Assembly: GCA_022705405.1 (NCBI GenBank)
Contig: JAKJEN010000006.1
Location: 419-43,264 of the forward strand
Source of the DNA: Planctomycetota bacterium
GTDB taxonomy: Bacteria > Planctomycetota > Phycisphaerae > Sedimentisphaerales > Anaerohalosphaeraceae
Direction of reading: 5' to 3'
DNA length: 42,846 nucleotides
Shown here: piece after piece, positions 8,455-20,332 of the stretch
How the letters are laid out: every line of letters starts with the position of its first letter
How positions within the stretch are numbered: the stretch's first letter is position 1
Notes under the pieces: model-generated
The model's database searches: none
What the model saw: only the letters and a program-made list of their open reading frames with translations
Told to the model about the DNA's origin: nothing
Translations under genes and position numbers: made by a program

Positions 8455-9195
8455 TTACTCCAGATGTACCACCTTTTGCTTGCGGTCGGCGGTCAGGGAG
8501 GTATTTTTGATCAGATCATACACGACTTTGGGGCGGCCGATCTTTTCAAATTCAAAAACAGGGCTGGTTTCATCCGTCGTAAATAATGTGATAGAGCCGA
8601 TCCCCAGAAGACAATCCAGAAAAGATCGGCGCATCTTTATATCAATCACACGAAACATATCGATATTGTCCACCTTGCGGCCGAGCAGGCCGCGGCTCCA
8701 TTCGATGCGGTCGGCGCTGAGGTCATAGCGAATGCTCTTAAGACGCAGAATCTTATAAATTATCCGCAGGACGACCGCCACCGCTATGGCCAGGCCGATC
8801 AGGTGCGAAATCTGCGGGATAACCTCCACAATCTGCGGCGGCCAGTGCATCTCTTGCAAATGCCTTTGCGACACAGACAGCAAAAAAACGGCAAGCGCCA
8901 TAAACACAACAGCCATACAAACCGTTCCTGTTAACCCCAGCAGAGAAGGCGTCACCGGCAGGACGGCTGCGGTCAAAACAGGCAGGGCCTGGGAATCCTT
9001 CGACGAATCTTCAAAGAACGAAGAATTATCTTTTTTTTCGCAGCGGCTTACTGCATGGCGGGAGACCGGAAGGTCCTGGTCATCATTTAAAAATTCCTTG
9101 CAATAGCGACACTTGACCGCGTCGGCCAGGATCTGCTCGCCGCAATAGACGCACTGTTTTGTTCTTCGGACAGGTTTCAGACCAAACCCTTTCAA
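8455..9195 (-). CDS. Membrane protein with zinc ribbon and bacterial PH domain
   Basis: The 246-residue protein starts with a zinc ribbon: CVYCGEQI then VKCRYCKEF, about residues 16-36. A polar linker to about residue 75 follows, then two hydrophobic segments (about 85-108 and 130-150). The C-terminal domain resembles bacterial PH domain proteins of the YdbS/DUF304 type: IRYDLSADRIEWSRGLLGRK, then VDNIDMFRVIDIKMRR and GSITLFTTDE. It is probably an inner-membrane protein with a cytosolic zinc ribbon and PH domain. The start is uncertain: TTG at 9195 is the only near start codon, and the frame stays open further upstream. Role unknown. It is convergent with yraN and divergent from der. Confidence 0.8.
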   Translation of the reverse strand: MKGFGLKPVRRTKQCVYCGEQILADAVKCRYCKEFLNDDQDLPVSRHAVSRCEKKDNSSFFEDSSKDSQALPVLTAAVLPVTPSLLGLTGTVCMAVVFMALAVFLLSVSQRHLQEMHWPPQIVEVIPQISHLIGLAIAVAVVLRIIYKILRLKSIRYDLSADRIEWSRGLLGRKVDNIDMFRVIDIKMRRSFLDCLLGIGSITLFTTDETSPVFEFEKIGRPKVVYDLIKNTSLTADRKQKVVHLE

Positions 9196-9233
9196 TGCCT
9201 GATTAAGATAATCGGACGAAGGCGGTCTTTCTA

Positions 9234-9262
9234 TTGAAAAATGCGTTTTTTTGCTGTATCAT
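9234..9262 (+). promoter_or_regulatory. Promoter for der
   Basis: TTGAAA at 9234-9239 and TATCAT at 9257-9262 are 17 bases apart. Five of six -35 bases and five of six -10 bases match the sigma-70 consensus. Transcription would start near 9269, giving a leader of about 37 bases. Confidence 0.6.
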
Positions 9263-9305
9263 CCATAGATCGGATCCTAAAATTCAATTTTTTAATGAGG
9301 TATGT

Positions 9306-10643
9306 ATGGCCCTGCCGATTGTGGCGATTATCGGCCGTCCCAATGTAGGAAAAAGCAGTCTGCTCAATTCGATTGCCGGGCAGATGATCAGCATCATCGA
9401 TCCGACGGCCGGGGTCACCCGCGACCGGGTCAGCGCCATTGTCAGCTTTGAGGATCGCTATTTTGAATTGATGGATACCGGCGGTTATGGGATCGTGGAC
9501 AGCGACGCCCTTGAAAAACATGTCGAAAATCAGATTTTTCAGGCCATCAGCAGCGCCGCTCTTGTGCTGTTTATGGTGGATATTCGCGAAGGCCGCACAC
9601 TGCTGGATCAAACCATCGCCGCCTTGCTTCGCAAACAGAATCTGCGGGTGATTCTGGTAGCCAATAAGGCCGACAGCCCCAAGCAAATGTCCGGAGCCGG
9701 CGACTTTGTTTCGCTTGGGTTTGGGGAGCCGATCTGCATCTCCGCCGAGCAAAAGATCAACCGGACACAGCTGCTGGAGCGAATCGTCAAAGAACTGGAG
9801 GATCTGCCGAAGGAAACCCCAAAAGACGCGGTCATGAAACTGGCTCTGGTAGGCAGGCGCAATGTGGGCAAGAGCACCCTGCTGAACGCCATCGTCGGTT
9901 CTGAACGGATGATTACCAGCCAAATCCCCGGCACCACACGAGACGCGGTGGATGTGCGGTTTGAGAAAGACGGACGCTGTTTTGTGGCGATTGATACCGC
10001 CGGGGTGCGAAAGATCGGCCGGATGAAGAGCGATATTGAATATTACAGTTTTACGCGGGCCGCCCGCAGCATCCGCCGGGCCGATGTCGTGCTGCTTTTA
10101 CTGGACGCCTCAGAGCCGGTCTCTTCCGTGGATAAAAAACTGGCCCGTCTGGTTCAGGATGAATTCAAACCGTGCGTGCTGGTCTTGAACAAATGGGATC
10201 TGGTAAAGGATCGCGCCCATTCACAGGATTTTGCCGAATATCTGGACCAGGTCCTGACGGGCCTGCGTCATGCCCCGATCGCTGTCACCACGGCGCTGGA
10301 AGGAAAAAACGTGCAGAGCTTGCTGGATCTTTCGGCGGGATTATTTAAACAGGCCTCTACTCAGGTACCGACCGGCAAACTCAATAAAGCCGTTAAGATC
10401 ATTGCGCAGGAACAGGCCGGCGGGCGCAAACGCCACAGCAGCCATCCTAAAATCTATTACGCAACTCAGGTGGCTGTGCGTCCGATCTCCCTGCTTTTGT
10501 TTGTCAATCGGACTTCGCTGTTTGACAGTACCTACCGGCGTTATCTGATCAATCGGTTTGGACAGCTGCTGGGGCTGGAGGAAGTGCCGATCCGCCTGCT
10601 GCTAAGACCCAAAGGCGCCGACTCGGCCGGACAGTCACAATAA
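9306..10643 (+). CDS. der: Ribosome biogenesis GTPase Der (EngA)
   Basis: Der is a tandem-GTPase protein needed for maturation of the 50S subunit. The first G domain has GRPNVGKSS (about 10-18), the TRD switch and DTGG. NKAD and a second P-loop, GRRNVGKSTLLN, follow. The second domain has PGTTRDAVD, DTAG and NKWD. A KH-like C-terminal domain ends RLLLRPKG. The length of 445 is typical. I chose ATG at 9306 because GAGG lies five bases upstream and the product starts MALPIVAIIGRPN; upstream in-frame codons run into the promoter. It appears monocistronic, since the next gene is convergent. Confidence 0.96.
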   Translation: MALPIVAIIGRPNVGKSSLLNSIAGQMISIIDPTAGVTRDRVSAIVSFEDRYFELMDTGGYGIVDSDALEKHVENQIFQAISSAALVLFMVDIREGRTLLDQTIAALLRKQNLRVILVANKADSPKQMSGAGDFVSLGFGEPICISAEQKINRTQLLERIVKELEDLPKETPKDAVMKLALVGRRNVGKSTLLNAIVGSERMITSQIPGTTRDAVDVRFEKDGRCFVAIDTAGVRKIGRMKSDIEYYSFTRAARSIRRADVVLLLLDASEPVSSVDKKLARLVQDEFKPCVLVLNKWDLVKDRAHSQDFAEYLDQVLTGLRHAPIAVTTALEGKNVQSLLDLSAGLFKQASTQVPTGKLNKAVKIIAQEQAGGRKRHSSHPKIYYATQVAVRPISLLLFVNRTSLFDSTYRRYLINRFGQLLGLEEVPIRLLLRPKGADSAGQSQ

Positions 10644-10675
10644 GATACAGCCCTGCGAATTTTTTTTCGGATTGT

Positions 10676-11695
10676 TTACGGGGCAGGCGGCGGAGCCGGA
10701 TTAATCGGTACCAGCCGCAGCCGAACCTGGCTGGGCGGGTCGGGGGCCCGAATCAGACCTTTGCGCACCATCTCCGGCGGAAAGTTATAGATCACTGTCC
10801 GCGGCGGAGTCTGCTCCAGATTCTGATCGCCGTTGAGAACCTGAATCAGCAAATGGTAGGGCTGCTGCTGATACAGGGTCTTGGCCTCCTGAGTAGAACG
10901 AAAATTAATGGTCTTAATATCGTCGATCAACTCGACGCGATAGGAACCGATCAGTTCCGGCGGCATAATAAATCCGATTCGTCCGGGGTTGGTCTGGAAG
11001 ACCTGGGCCTCCAGGGGCATCGCATCGGGAAGGCGAACCAGAACGGTCTGGGCTGCATATTGTTTTTTGTCGCCGGGTCCAATCACAATAAGCGGGCGCT
11101 CGCGCACCGGCCGAGTGCGGGCGTTTTCAATCTGCTGGGCAGACAGGACAACCCGGGCCTCTGTCGGCCCGCCGTCTCGCATATACATCATCACGCGGGC
11201 CGGCTCCACGCTTTCGGCCTGCACCTCGGCGCCGCTTTCATCCCGCACCTCGACCTTGACCTCCCGCAGGGTTAACTTCTGAACATGGGCATCGACAAAC
11301 AGCGGATCGCATCCTATCAGCGTAAGGGCGATATCGCGCGTTTTGATGGAATCTCTGGCCAGTTCCATCACGTCCACCCGATACGTTCCGGTCTCGGTCT
11401 GCCCATATTCGGCGGGATCGTAGTAAAAATCCAGACGTTCTTTTGTCGGATCCGAATCGGCCGCCCGCTGCCGCTTTTCCAGATAGGCAATCTGTTTGGG
11501 CGATCCCCGAAAAGTCAGTTTTACGCTCAGATGTATCTTATTATCATTGAAGGTGACATAATAATCGGGATCAGCCGCCGGCGACAATTCGATCGAGCCG
11601 AACAGGGTGGTGTCTTTTTCCAGGGACAAGAAGGCCCATACCCACATGGTAAGGGTCAAAAAAACTACCGCCGCCAGTTTTCTGGGTTTTCCCAT
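10676..11695 (-). CDS. YbbR-like (CdaR-type) membrane-anchored protein
   Basis: One N-terminal membrane segment (LAAVVFLTLTMWVWAF, about 8-24) anchors a 315-residue extracytoplasmic region. That region contains repeats of beta-rich YbbR type: GSIELSPAADPDYYVTFND, then TLREVKVEVRDESGAEV and onward. It ends in a proline-rich tail. YbbR/CdaR proteins regulate the diadenylate cyclase CdaA, and this gene starts six bases after the cdaA stop codon. Primary sequence similarity to YbbR is weak, so the assignment leans on architecture and position. It is likely cotranscribed with cdaA and acts with it at the membrane. Confidence 0.68.
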   Translation of the reverse strand: MGKPRKLAAVVFLTLTMWVWAFLSLEKDTTLFGSIELSPAADPDYYVTFNDNKIHLSVKLTFRGSPKQIAYLEKRQRAADSDPTKERLDFYYDPAEYGQTETGTYRVDVMELARDSIKTRDIALTLIGCDPLFVDAHVQKLTLREVKVEVRDESGAEVQAESVEPARVMMYMRDGGPTEARVVLSAQQIENARTRPVRERPLIVIGPGDKKQYAAQTVLVRLPDAMPLEAQVFQTNPGRIGFIMPPELIGSYRVELIDDIKTINFRSTQEAKTLYQQQPYHLLIQVLNGDQNLEQTPPRTVIYNFPPEMVRKGLIRAPDPPSQVRLRLVPINPAPPPAP

Positions 11696-11701
11696 CGCTT
11701 T

Positions 11702-12574
11702 CTATTCCTTCTTTTGACCGGCATCTGAACCGTCCGGCTTTTTTTCAGTCTTGGGCGGGCGGGCGGCCTGGTCCGGCTCGCCGCTGCCTGCCAGCGCCGC
11801 ATTCAAACGCCGGCGAAGCTGGTCCTCCGATACATTGCGCGTTAATCGGCCGTCCTGGGCGATTGATATGATTCCGTTTTCTTCGCTGACGACAATGACA
11901 AGCGCATCCGAACTGCTGGTCAGCCCGATCGCGGCTCTGTGTCTGGAACCCAGTTGTCCGGCTGCGGAAGAGCCGCTTTCCGCCAGGGGCAGCTGGACTC
12001 GCGCTGCCACAATTCTGTCGTCCCGGATAATCATTGCCATATCATGCAGGGGCGTTCCGGGATAAAAAATTGTTTTTATCATTTCATTGGTCACCTCGGC
12101 ATCCAGACGGATTCCGGCCTCGATCAGTTCGCCAAGTCCGACCCGCTGCTCAATTACAATCAGAGCGCCGGTTCGTGTGGCGGCCATATGAGAAACGGCG
12201 GTAATGATTTCATCTACGCTGCGCGTCGGATGCGAGCGGAAGCTGGTGGTAAAAATGCGCGCCTGGCCGATTCGGATCAGGCCGCGTCGGATCTCCGGCT
12301 GAAAGGCGATCACCGAAACGATTAAAACGGCGATTAAAAACCCGTTATACAGAAAGGCAATGCGGTCCATTCCGAATTTTTCTACAACCAGATTCAGGGT
12401 CAGGGAGCCGAATACAAGAATGAAAATCATGCCCCGAAACAATCGTTCGCCGCGGGTTCCCTCCAGAAAATTCAGAACTGCATAAACCACAAAGCCGATG
12501 ATACTCAGCTCTGCCAGAATAATGAATCGCTCGTAGTTTGATATACGAAGGATGTACTCAACAATTACATTCAA
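11702..12574 (-). CDS. cdaA: Diadenylate cyclase, CdaA type, with altered DGA motif
   Basis: The DAC-domain enzyme makes cyclic di-AMP from two ATP. Three hydrophobic segments (about 17-37, 46-63 and 73-90) anchor it. The DAC domain follows from about residue 115: RTGALIVIEQ, FYPGTPLHDMAMIIRDDRI, and the RHRAAIGL motif at 211-216. The usual catalytic Asp-Gly-Ala reads Asp178-Met179-Ala180, a change at an otherwise strongly conserved glycine. A charged, proline-rich tail (about 262-290) ends the protein. The ATG at 12574 lacks a strong ribosome site. It is followed at once by a YbbR-like gene, the usual CdaA partner. The family is certain; activity is open because of the Gly-to-Met change. Confidence 0.9.
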   Translation of the reverse strand: MNVIVEYILRISNYERFIILAELSIIGFVVYAVLNFLEGTRGERLFRGMIFILVFGSLTLNLVVEKFGMDRIAFLYNGFLIAVLIVSVIAFQPEIRRGLIRIGQARIFTTSFRSHPTRSVDEIITAVSHMAATRTGALIVIEQRVGLGELIEAGIRLDAEVTNEMIKTIFYPGTPLHDMAMIIRDDRIVAARVQLPLAESGSSAAGQLGSRHRAAIGLTSSSDALVIVVSEENGIISIAQDGRLTRNVSEDQLRRRLNAALAGSGEPDQAARPPKTEKKPDGSDAGQKKE

Positions 12575-12678
12575 GGCCTGCTTTCCCTGCTTTTTCGGCC
12601 GCGTTCGACCCTGCTTCCTTCTTGTTTTTTAAAATATTATTGACGGTCGCTCTTTCTTTTGCCTTCAGGATTTGACCG

Positions 12679-12903
12679 CTATCGGGAATACATTGGGCTT
12701 AGCCGGGTCGGACGGTCGATCATCAGAATCGAATCCACATCGTCCTGAAACATCAGCCAGTTTGTATAAAGCGAATGATAGTGCCTTCGGTCAACATCCT
12801 TTCTTGTTAAACCAGGCGTGTTGCTGCACCCGGCCAGAAGGGCGATTAAAAACGCTGCCAAGCAAAGAATGATCGCCTTGTTTTGTCGCGTGTTTTGTTT
12901 CAT
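12679..12903 (-). CDS. Small lipoprotein, 74 aa
   Basis: A short lipoprotein of unknown function. It has a lysine and arginine-containing N-terminus, a hydrophobic stretch (AIILCLAAFLIALLAGC) and a lipobox LAGC with the lipidated Cys near residue 26. The mature part is about 49 residues and rich in aromatic and charged residues (DVDRRHYHSLYTNWLMFQDD). AGG lies about nine bases upstream of the ATG. It sits about 100 bases upstream of cdaA on the same strand, so it could be the first gene of that unit. No homologue with known function comes to mind. Confidence 0.72.
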   Translation of the reverse strand: MKQNTRQNKAIILCLAAFLIALLAGCSNTPGLTRKDVDRRHYHSLYTNWLMFQDDVDSILMIDRPTRLSPMYSR

Positions 12904-13093
12904 TTTCTAAACCTGTATATTTTTCCTGTTTTGTAGGCCCATGCCGTATTCGCATTATGGGCAAGGATGTTATCACGCCTGTCAGTTCCTGTCAATTCAA
13001 AAAGAGAGGCGAAAACAATTCGCAGAACTGTTTTTTTGTGGTATATAGACGGATTCGCATAACAAATCGAGTAGTTGTGTATTTATATACAAA

Positions 13094-15052
13094 ATGTCTA
13101 TTATCACGTTTTCAAATATTACCAAGACATATGGACCGGTCTGCGTTTTTGACGGCCTTTCAGTCTCATTCCACCCACGTCAAAAAGTAGGATTAATTGG
13201 ACAAAACGGGTCCGGTAAAACCACTCTCTTTAAAATGATCTTTGGTACTGAAACCCCGGACACGGGATCAATTGCCGTACAAAAAGACCTAAAAATAGGA
13301 TATCTCCCACAAGAACCGGATTTTCGGGAAGATAAAACAGTCTTTGAAATCATGCACGACGGGTTGGGAGTGCTTTCGGAAAAACAGCGACGTCTGGAGT
13401 CTCTTTCTGAAAAACTGGGGACCCTGAGCGGTTTGTCTTTGCGTCAAACAATGCGTGAATACGACCGGCTGGCCCATGAGATTGAATTAGAGGGCGGCTG
13501 GTCTGTCGAGGCGCGTATCCGAAGCATTCTAACAGGTCTGGGCCTTGGCGAGGATCTGCATCATGTTTCCATTCGCACGCTCAGCGGCGGCCAACTTTCT
13601 CGCCTGGGCCTGGCCCGCGTTTTGCTCAGTCCGACCGATCTGCTCCTTCTGGATGAGCCGACCAATCATCTGGACTTGCAGGCGATCTGCTGGATGGAGG
13701 CGTTTTTGCGCAATTACCCCGGGGCGGTTATTCTGGTCAGTCATGATCGGTTTTTGCTGGATCAGTTGGCTGAACGGATTGTTGAAGTGGATAACAAAAA
13801 GGCCTTTTCCTACAAGGGCAATTACACACAACATCTGCTAACCAAACAACAGCAGCAACTGCACCGTCAGCGACAATATGTAAAAAGAAAGAAATTTGTC
13901 GAAGATACACTTGATTTTATCGCTCGCAATAAAGACCAGGAAGGCATGCGCAAAACCGCCCGCGGCAGGAAGACCCGCCTTACGCGTCTTTTGAATGAAC
14001 ATCCGGATTTTCTTGAGAGGGACGCCGTTAAAAAAACTCTCTCCTTCCAATTTGACGGCCAGGTCAGCCGCAACGAAAAGATCGTATCGGCCGAGAATCT
14101 AACCAAGGGCTTTGGAGATCTTTTGTTATTTAAGGATCTGACATTTACCCTGCAGCGTGGCGGTCGTCTGGCCATTACCGGCCCCAATGGCTCCGGAAAA
14201 AGCACCCTTCTGAAGATTCTTCTGGGGGATGTGCCGATGGACGCAGGCCGTGTCGATAAAGGGGAGCATCTGGTTTTTGGGTATCTGGACCAACAGGCCC
14301 AAACGCTTGAGCCGGGCCGATCGGTACTGGAAGAGGCGGCCTCGATTCGCCCTGATCTTTCACAAGAGGCCCTGCGCGCTAAATTGGCGGTTTTTCTTTT
14401 TCATGGCGAGCAGGTCTTCCAGAAAACAGAAACGCTCAGCGGCGGTCAAAGGAGTCGGCTGATGCTCTGCAAGATCGTTCTTTCCGAGCCGGATGTCTTA
14501 ATCCTTGATGAACCCACTAATCATTTGGATATAGAGAGCAAAGAGGCCTTCGAGGCGGCCCTTGAAAACTACGAGGGCTCTGTGATCGCTGTAAGCCATG
14601 ATCGATATTTCATTGATCGGCTTTTTGACGAGCTGCTGGCGCTGGGCCTAAATCGAGAAGGACGCCGGTGTATTGGGACCAATGAATGGATAAACAAAAC
14701 GGATGCCGAAAAAGGAGTTTACTCGCTCTGGAACGAAATGGTCAACACATATTTAGAGGAAACAAAAAAAACGTCCGCTGTTCCAATCAACTCGCCTGCG
14801 GGTCGCGGGAAGGCACCTTCCGCAAAGATTCCGCCTGAATTGCGCCCGTTCAGCGCAAGGTCTATAGAAGATCTTGAAACTGAGATTCTCACGATTGAAG
14901 AAGAAATCGGTCAGATTACAGAGCAATACGGACAGGAAAACATCTACAAAGACCCTTCCCTTTTAAAAGATCTGCACAATACCCTAAAGGCCAAGAAGCA
15001 GAAACTCGATCTTCTCTACCGTGCTTATACTTGGAAAATAGAAAAAAAATAG
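13094..15052 (+). CDS. ABC-F family ATPase
   Basis: A soluble protein with two ABC ATPase domains and no membrane segment, the ABC-F pattern of ribosome-associated factors (EttA, Uup, YdiF-type). The first domain has GQNGSGKTT, the LSGGQLSRLGLARVLL signature and LLLLDEPTNHLD. The linker (about 250-310) is rich in basic residues, including KFVEDTLDFIARNKDQ, as in the P-site tRNA interaction motif. The second domain has GPNGSGKST, LSGGQRSRLMLCKIVL and VLILDEPTNHLD. Residues from about 590 form a charged coiled coil (LETEILTIEEEIGQI), like the Uup C-terminal domain. The ATG at 13094 has no clear ribosome site. It lies directly upstream of the candidate origin. Subfamily not assigned. Confidence 0.9.
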   Translation: MSIITFSNITKTYGPVCVFDGLSVSFHPRQKVGLIGQNGSGKTTLFKMIFGTETPDTGSIAVQKDLKIGYLPQEPDFREDKTVFEIMHDGLGVLSEKQRRLESLSEKLGTLSGLSLRQTMREYDRLAHEIELEGGWSVEARIRSILTGLGLGEDLHHVSIRTLSGGQLSRLGLARVLLSPTDLLLLDEPTNHLDLQAICWMEAFLRNYPGAVILVSHDRFLLDQLAERIVEVDNKKAFSYKGNYTQHLLTKQQQQLHRQRQYVKRKKFVEDTLDFIARNKDQEGMRKTARGRKTRLTRLLNEHPDFLERDAVKKTLSFQFDGQVSRNEKIVSAENLTKGFGDLLLFKDLTFTLQRGGRLAITGPNGSGKSTLLKILLGDVPMDAGRVDKGEHLVFGYLDQQAQTLEPGRSVLEEAASIRPDLSQEALRAKLAVFLFHGEQVFQKTETLSGGQRSRLMLCKIVLSEPDVLILDEPTNHLDIESKEAFEAALENYEGSVIAVSHDRYFIDRLFDELLALGLNREGRRCIGTNEWINKTDAEKGVYSLWNEMVNTYLEETKKTSAVPINSPAGRGKAPSAKIPPELRPFSARSIEDLETEILTIEEEIGQITEQYGQENIYKDPSLLKDLHNTLKAKKQKLDLLYRAYTWKIEKK

Positions 15053-15205
15053 ACTTCCTTTTATTTTTGCTGTGATCTTCTTTGTAGATAACCTGTTAAA
15101 CCATCTGTTGCATCTGTGTTTTCTTTCTCTTGATTTACAGCCCATTTCGATCCAGCTGTCAAACCTTTGTTTTTATTCACCCCCTCCAACAAACAAACTC
15201 ACAGG

Positions 15206-15214
15206 TTATCCACA
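15206..15214 (+). promoter_or_regulatory. Perfect DnaA box
   Basis: TTATCCACA matches the bacterial DnaA-binding consensus exactly and sits at the left edge of the AT-rich part of the dnaN upstream gap. Confidence 0.6.
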
Positions 15215-15417
15215 TAAAAAAGTCTGCTTTTATATTCTTTAAACCAAAGATATATAAAGAGTTAAAGTGCTTCTGTACGATATAATTAACAATTTTGCTT
15301 CGGATATGACAAATATCTACTAAAGATAATAAATCTTTATTAGATTATTTAGATTGAACCCTTTAATTTGTCTTAAAAATCGACCTAAAAAACCTCTCTA
15401 TCCTCCTTAAAAACTCG

Positions 15418-15445
15418 TTGCAAATCTCCTGTTTTCAGGTACACT
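15418..15445 (+). promoter_or_regulatory. Possible dnaN promoter
   Basis: TTGCAA (15418-15423) and TACACT (15440-15445) have a 16-base spacer and match the sigma-70 hexamers at four of six positions each. The leader to the dnaN ATG would be about 60 bases. Confidence 0.35.
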
Positions 15446-15510
15446 AAGGGTTTTAGCGTTTTAGTCGGATAGTCCAAAAGGAGAGTACATTTAGAAAAAC
15501 AGAGGGCCCT

Positions 15511-16604
15511 ATGAAAGTGACGTTTAACCGAGCGGTTTTTCAGGATGCCTTGGCGCTGGTCGGCAGCATTATCCCAAGCCGAACTCCCAAGCCGATCTTG
15601 CAGTGCATTCGTCTGACAGCCGAAAAGAACCGGGTGCGCCTGTGTGCGACGGATCTGGAGGTTGGGATTACGTATCATCTGGATCAGGTGGAGATTGCCG
15701 AAGAAGGCGATGCGGTGCTGCCGGCCGCCAAACTCGGTTCCATTGTGCGCGAGAGCATCGATGAGACAATCGCTCTGGAGGAGTCTGGAGCGACGGCCCA
15801 ACTGATCGGATCGGACAGCCGTTTTACAATCTACGGACATGATCCGGATCAATACCCGATGGTCCCAGGTTTTGAGGGCAAGCCGGACCTTGAAGCGACC
15901 CTTGATCAGATTCAGGAAGGCGTCGAGCAGAGTCTGTTTGCTGCAGCCAAAGAAAGTACGCGGTATGCCCTGAACGGGGTCTTGTGGGAAATCAGCGGCA
16001 AAAAACTCAGTCTTGTGGCGACTGACGGGCGCCGTCTGGCCAAGTGCGCGGTGTCGCTGCAAAAGGCCGCAACGGCCCCGGAAGGCAAGACGATCATCCC
16101 CGCCAAAACGATGGGCCTTTTGCAGAAGTTAAGCGGCGATTCCTCGGCGACCGTATCGGTCCGCGTCACCAACAACCAGGTTTCTCTTGCCTGTGAACCG
16201 GTCACGATTACCTCCAATTTGGTGGAAGGCAACTTCCCCAAATATGAGGACATTATCCCGAAGGATTATGAGAAAAAAGTCACGCTTCAAACCGGAGCGG
16301 CGTTAAGCGCCGTCAAAAGAGCGGCTCTGCTGGCCAACGAAGACAGCAAGGGTATCAAGTTGGCCCTTGAAAAAGGGCTGATGACCTTTTCCAGCCGCGC
16401 TCCGGAAACCGGAGATGCGCAGATACAAATGCCCATTGAATATGAAGGAGAGCCGATTGAAATCGGGTTTAATCCGCAGTTTTTGCTGGATGTGCTGCGT
16501 GTGATCAAGGCCGAAACGTTTGATCTGCACCTGGGCCAGTCCGACCGTCCGGGGATGATCAAAAGCGGAAGCAACTTTTTATATATCGTCATGCCCGTAA
16601 ATCT

Positions 16605-16608
<4 letters not shown>
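15511..16608 (+). CDS. dnaN: DNA polymerase III beta sliding clamp
   Basis: The clamp encircles DNA and tethers polymerase III and other factors. The 365-residue length and three clamp folds fit. Recognisable parts are MKVTFNRAVFQDALALVGSI at the start, PKPILQCIRLTAE, and the repeated GRRLAKCAVSL segment near residue 175. The C-terminal peptide-binding pocket includes YIVMPVNL at the very end, the normal DnaN terminus. AGAGGG five bases before ATG supports the start. The last codons overlap the start of the next gene (ATGA), so the two are translationally coupled. It is read away from the candidate origin. Confidence 0.96.
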
Positions 16609-19429
<2,821 letters not shown>

Positions 19430-19605
19430 AGGGCTTATGAGAATCTTCCGACCGCAGGTAGCCAGCCGTTCTTTTCCGGCAGATCCGGTCCAACCGACCA
19501 GATTGAGGTAGATTTTATTTGAAAATCCTGACGATAAATCTGACAATAACCGATCATATATTAAGGAAAATATAGATTCGCATAATTTATGCAGTGGAGG
19601 CATAT

Positions 19606-20265
19606 ATGAACAGGATGGTCATAGCGGGTTGTCTGGCGCTGGTTTTGTGTGTAATCGGCTGCAGCGGGTCCGGAGATTTGAACCGTGTAAATCCCGAGAC
19701 GTTAAACCCCGAAAAGGAACGCCTGCAGCGGGAAATCGACAGAAAGTTTGATAACGCAGAAGCCCATTACCAGTTGGGAAAGATTTATCAGGGCGAAGGC
19801 CTTCTGCAAAGGGCAGATTGGGAGTTTACGCTGGCACTGCAATTTGATCCGATTATGTATAAGGCACAGGCGGCCAAGGTGCGCGTTTATCAGATGATGC
19901 GCCAACTTGACAAATCCAAGCTGGCGGCGGAGTTGTATATCAATCAATCAACTGCCTCGGCGGAATCATCCGCCATGCTCGGCCGGGGCTTTCAACAGGA
20001 AGGACTGGAAGAGTACGCCCTGACCTGCTATCAGCAGGCGCTGGCCAAGGCCCCCAATTCTGCGGCCCTGCACAAACAAATCGGCCTTTATTATCTGGGC
20101 AAGAATGACCTGGCGCGGGCGGAAGAATATCTGCGGCAAAGTATCCAGATCGACCCTTATCAGCCGGAGGTTGCAGAACAGCTCGGCCGGATGGGGGTGG
20201 TTATCCAGGTACCGCAGGCCCAGGCCGGACAGACGCCTGCCGGCGGGGCGGAAAACCAGCCATAA
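19606..20265 (+). CDS. TPR-repeat lipoprotein
   Basis: A 219-residue lipoprotein with tetratricopeptide repeats. The signal peptide MNRMVIAGCLALVLCVIGC ends in a lipobox, with the lipidated Cys at about residue 19. TPR units follow: AEAHYQLGKIYQGEGLLQRA, then AMLGRGFQQEGLEEYALTCY, then LHKQIGLYYLGKNDLARAEE. The last 20 residues are glycine and alanine-rich. The ATG at 19606 has GGAGG five bases upstream; an upstream in-frame GTG at 19594 is part of that ribosome site. TPR lipoproteins of this type support assembly of envelope or secretion machines. It is followed by a strong terminator and so is a unit of its own. Exact role unknown. Confidence 0.85.
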   Translation: MNRMVIAGCLALVLCVIGCSGSGDLNRVNPETLNPEKERLQREIDRKFDNAEAHYQLGKIYQGEGLLQRADWEFTLALQFDPIMYKAQAAKVRVYQMMRQLDKSKLAAELYINQSTASAESSAMLGRGFQQEGLEEYALTCYQQALAKAPNSAALHKQIGLYYLGKNDLARAEEYLRQSIQIDPYQPEVAEQLGRMGVVIQVPQAQAGQTPAGGAENQP

Positions 20266-20293
20266 AGGATCAGAGACAGACGGAATATCCATA

Positions 20294-20323
20294 AAAGCAA
20301 CCCATGAAACGGGTTGCTTTTTT
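20294..20323 (+). terminator. Rho-independent terminator after the TPR lipoprotein
   Basis: A perfect 10-bp stem, AAAGCAACCC (20294-20303) and GGGTTGCTTT (20311-20320), closes a 7-base loop. The T run continues to 20323. It lies 28 bases after the stop codon. Confidence 0.85.
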
Positions 20324-20332
20324 ATTAGGACA

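Larger units (their letters stand above)
15053..15510. other. oriC: Candidate chromosomal origin of replication (oriC) upstream of dnaN
   Basis: This 458-base gap lies between the ABC-F gene and dnaN and is strongly AT-rich from about 15215 to 15395. It holds a perfect DnaA box TTATCCACA at 15206-15214. A one-mismatch box on the other strand (TTATCTACA) is at 15083-15091, and a near match TTATTCACC is at 15173-15181. The AT-rich part has a perfect inverted repeat, TAAAGAT and ATCTTTA (15321-15339), and a TTAGATT-type direct repeat at about 15340-15356. dnaN, dciA and gyrB are read away from it, as at many origins. dnaA is not in the window. The origin call is inference; no skew was computed. 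Confidence 0.5.
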
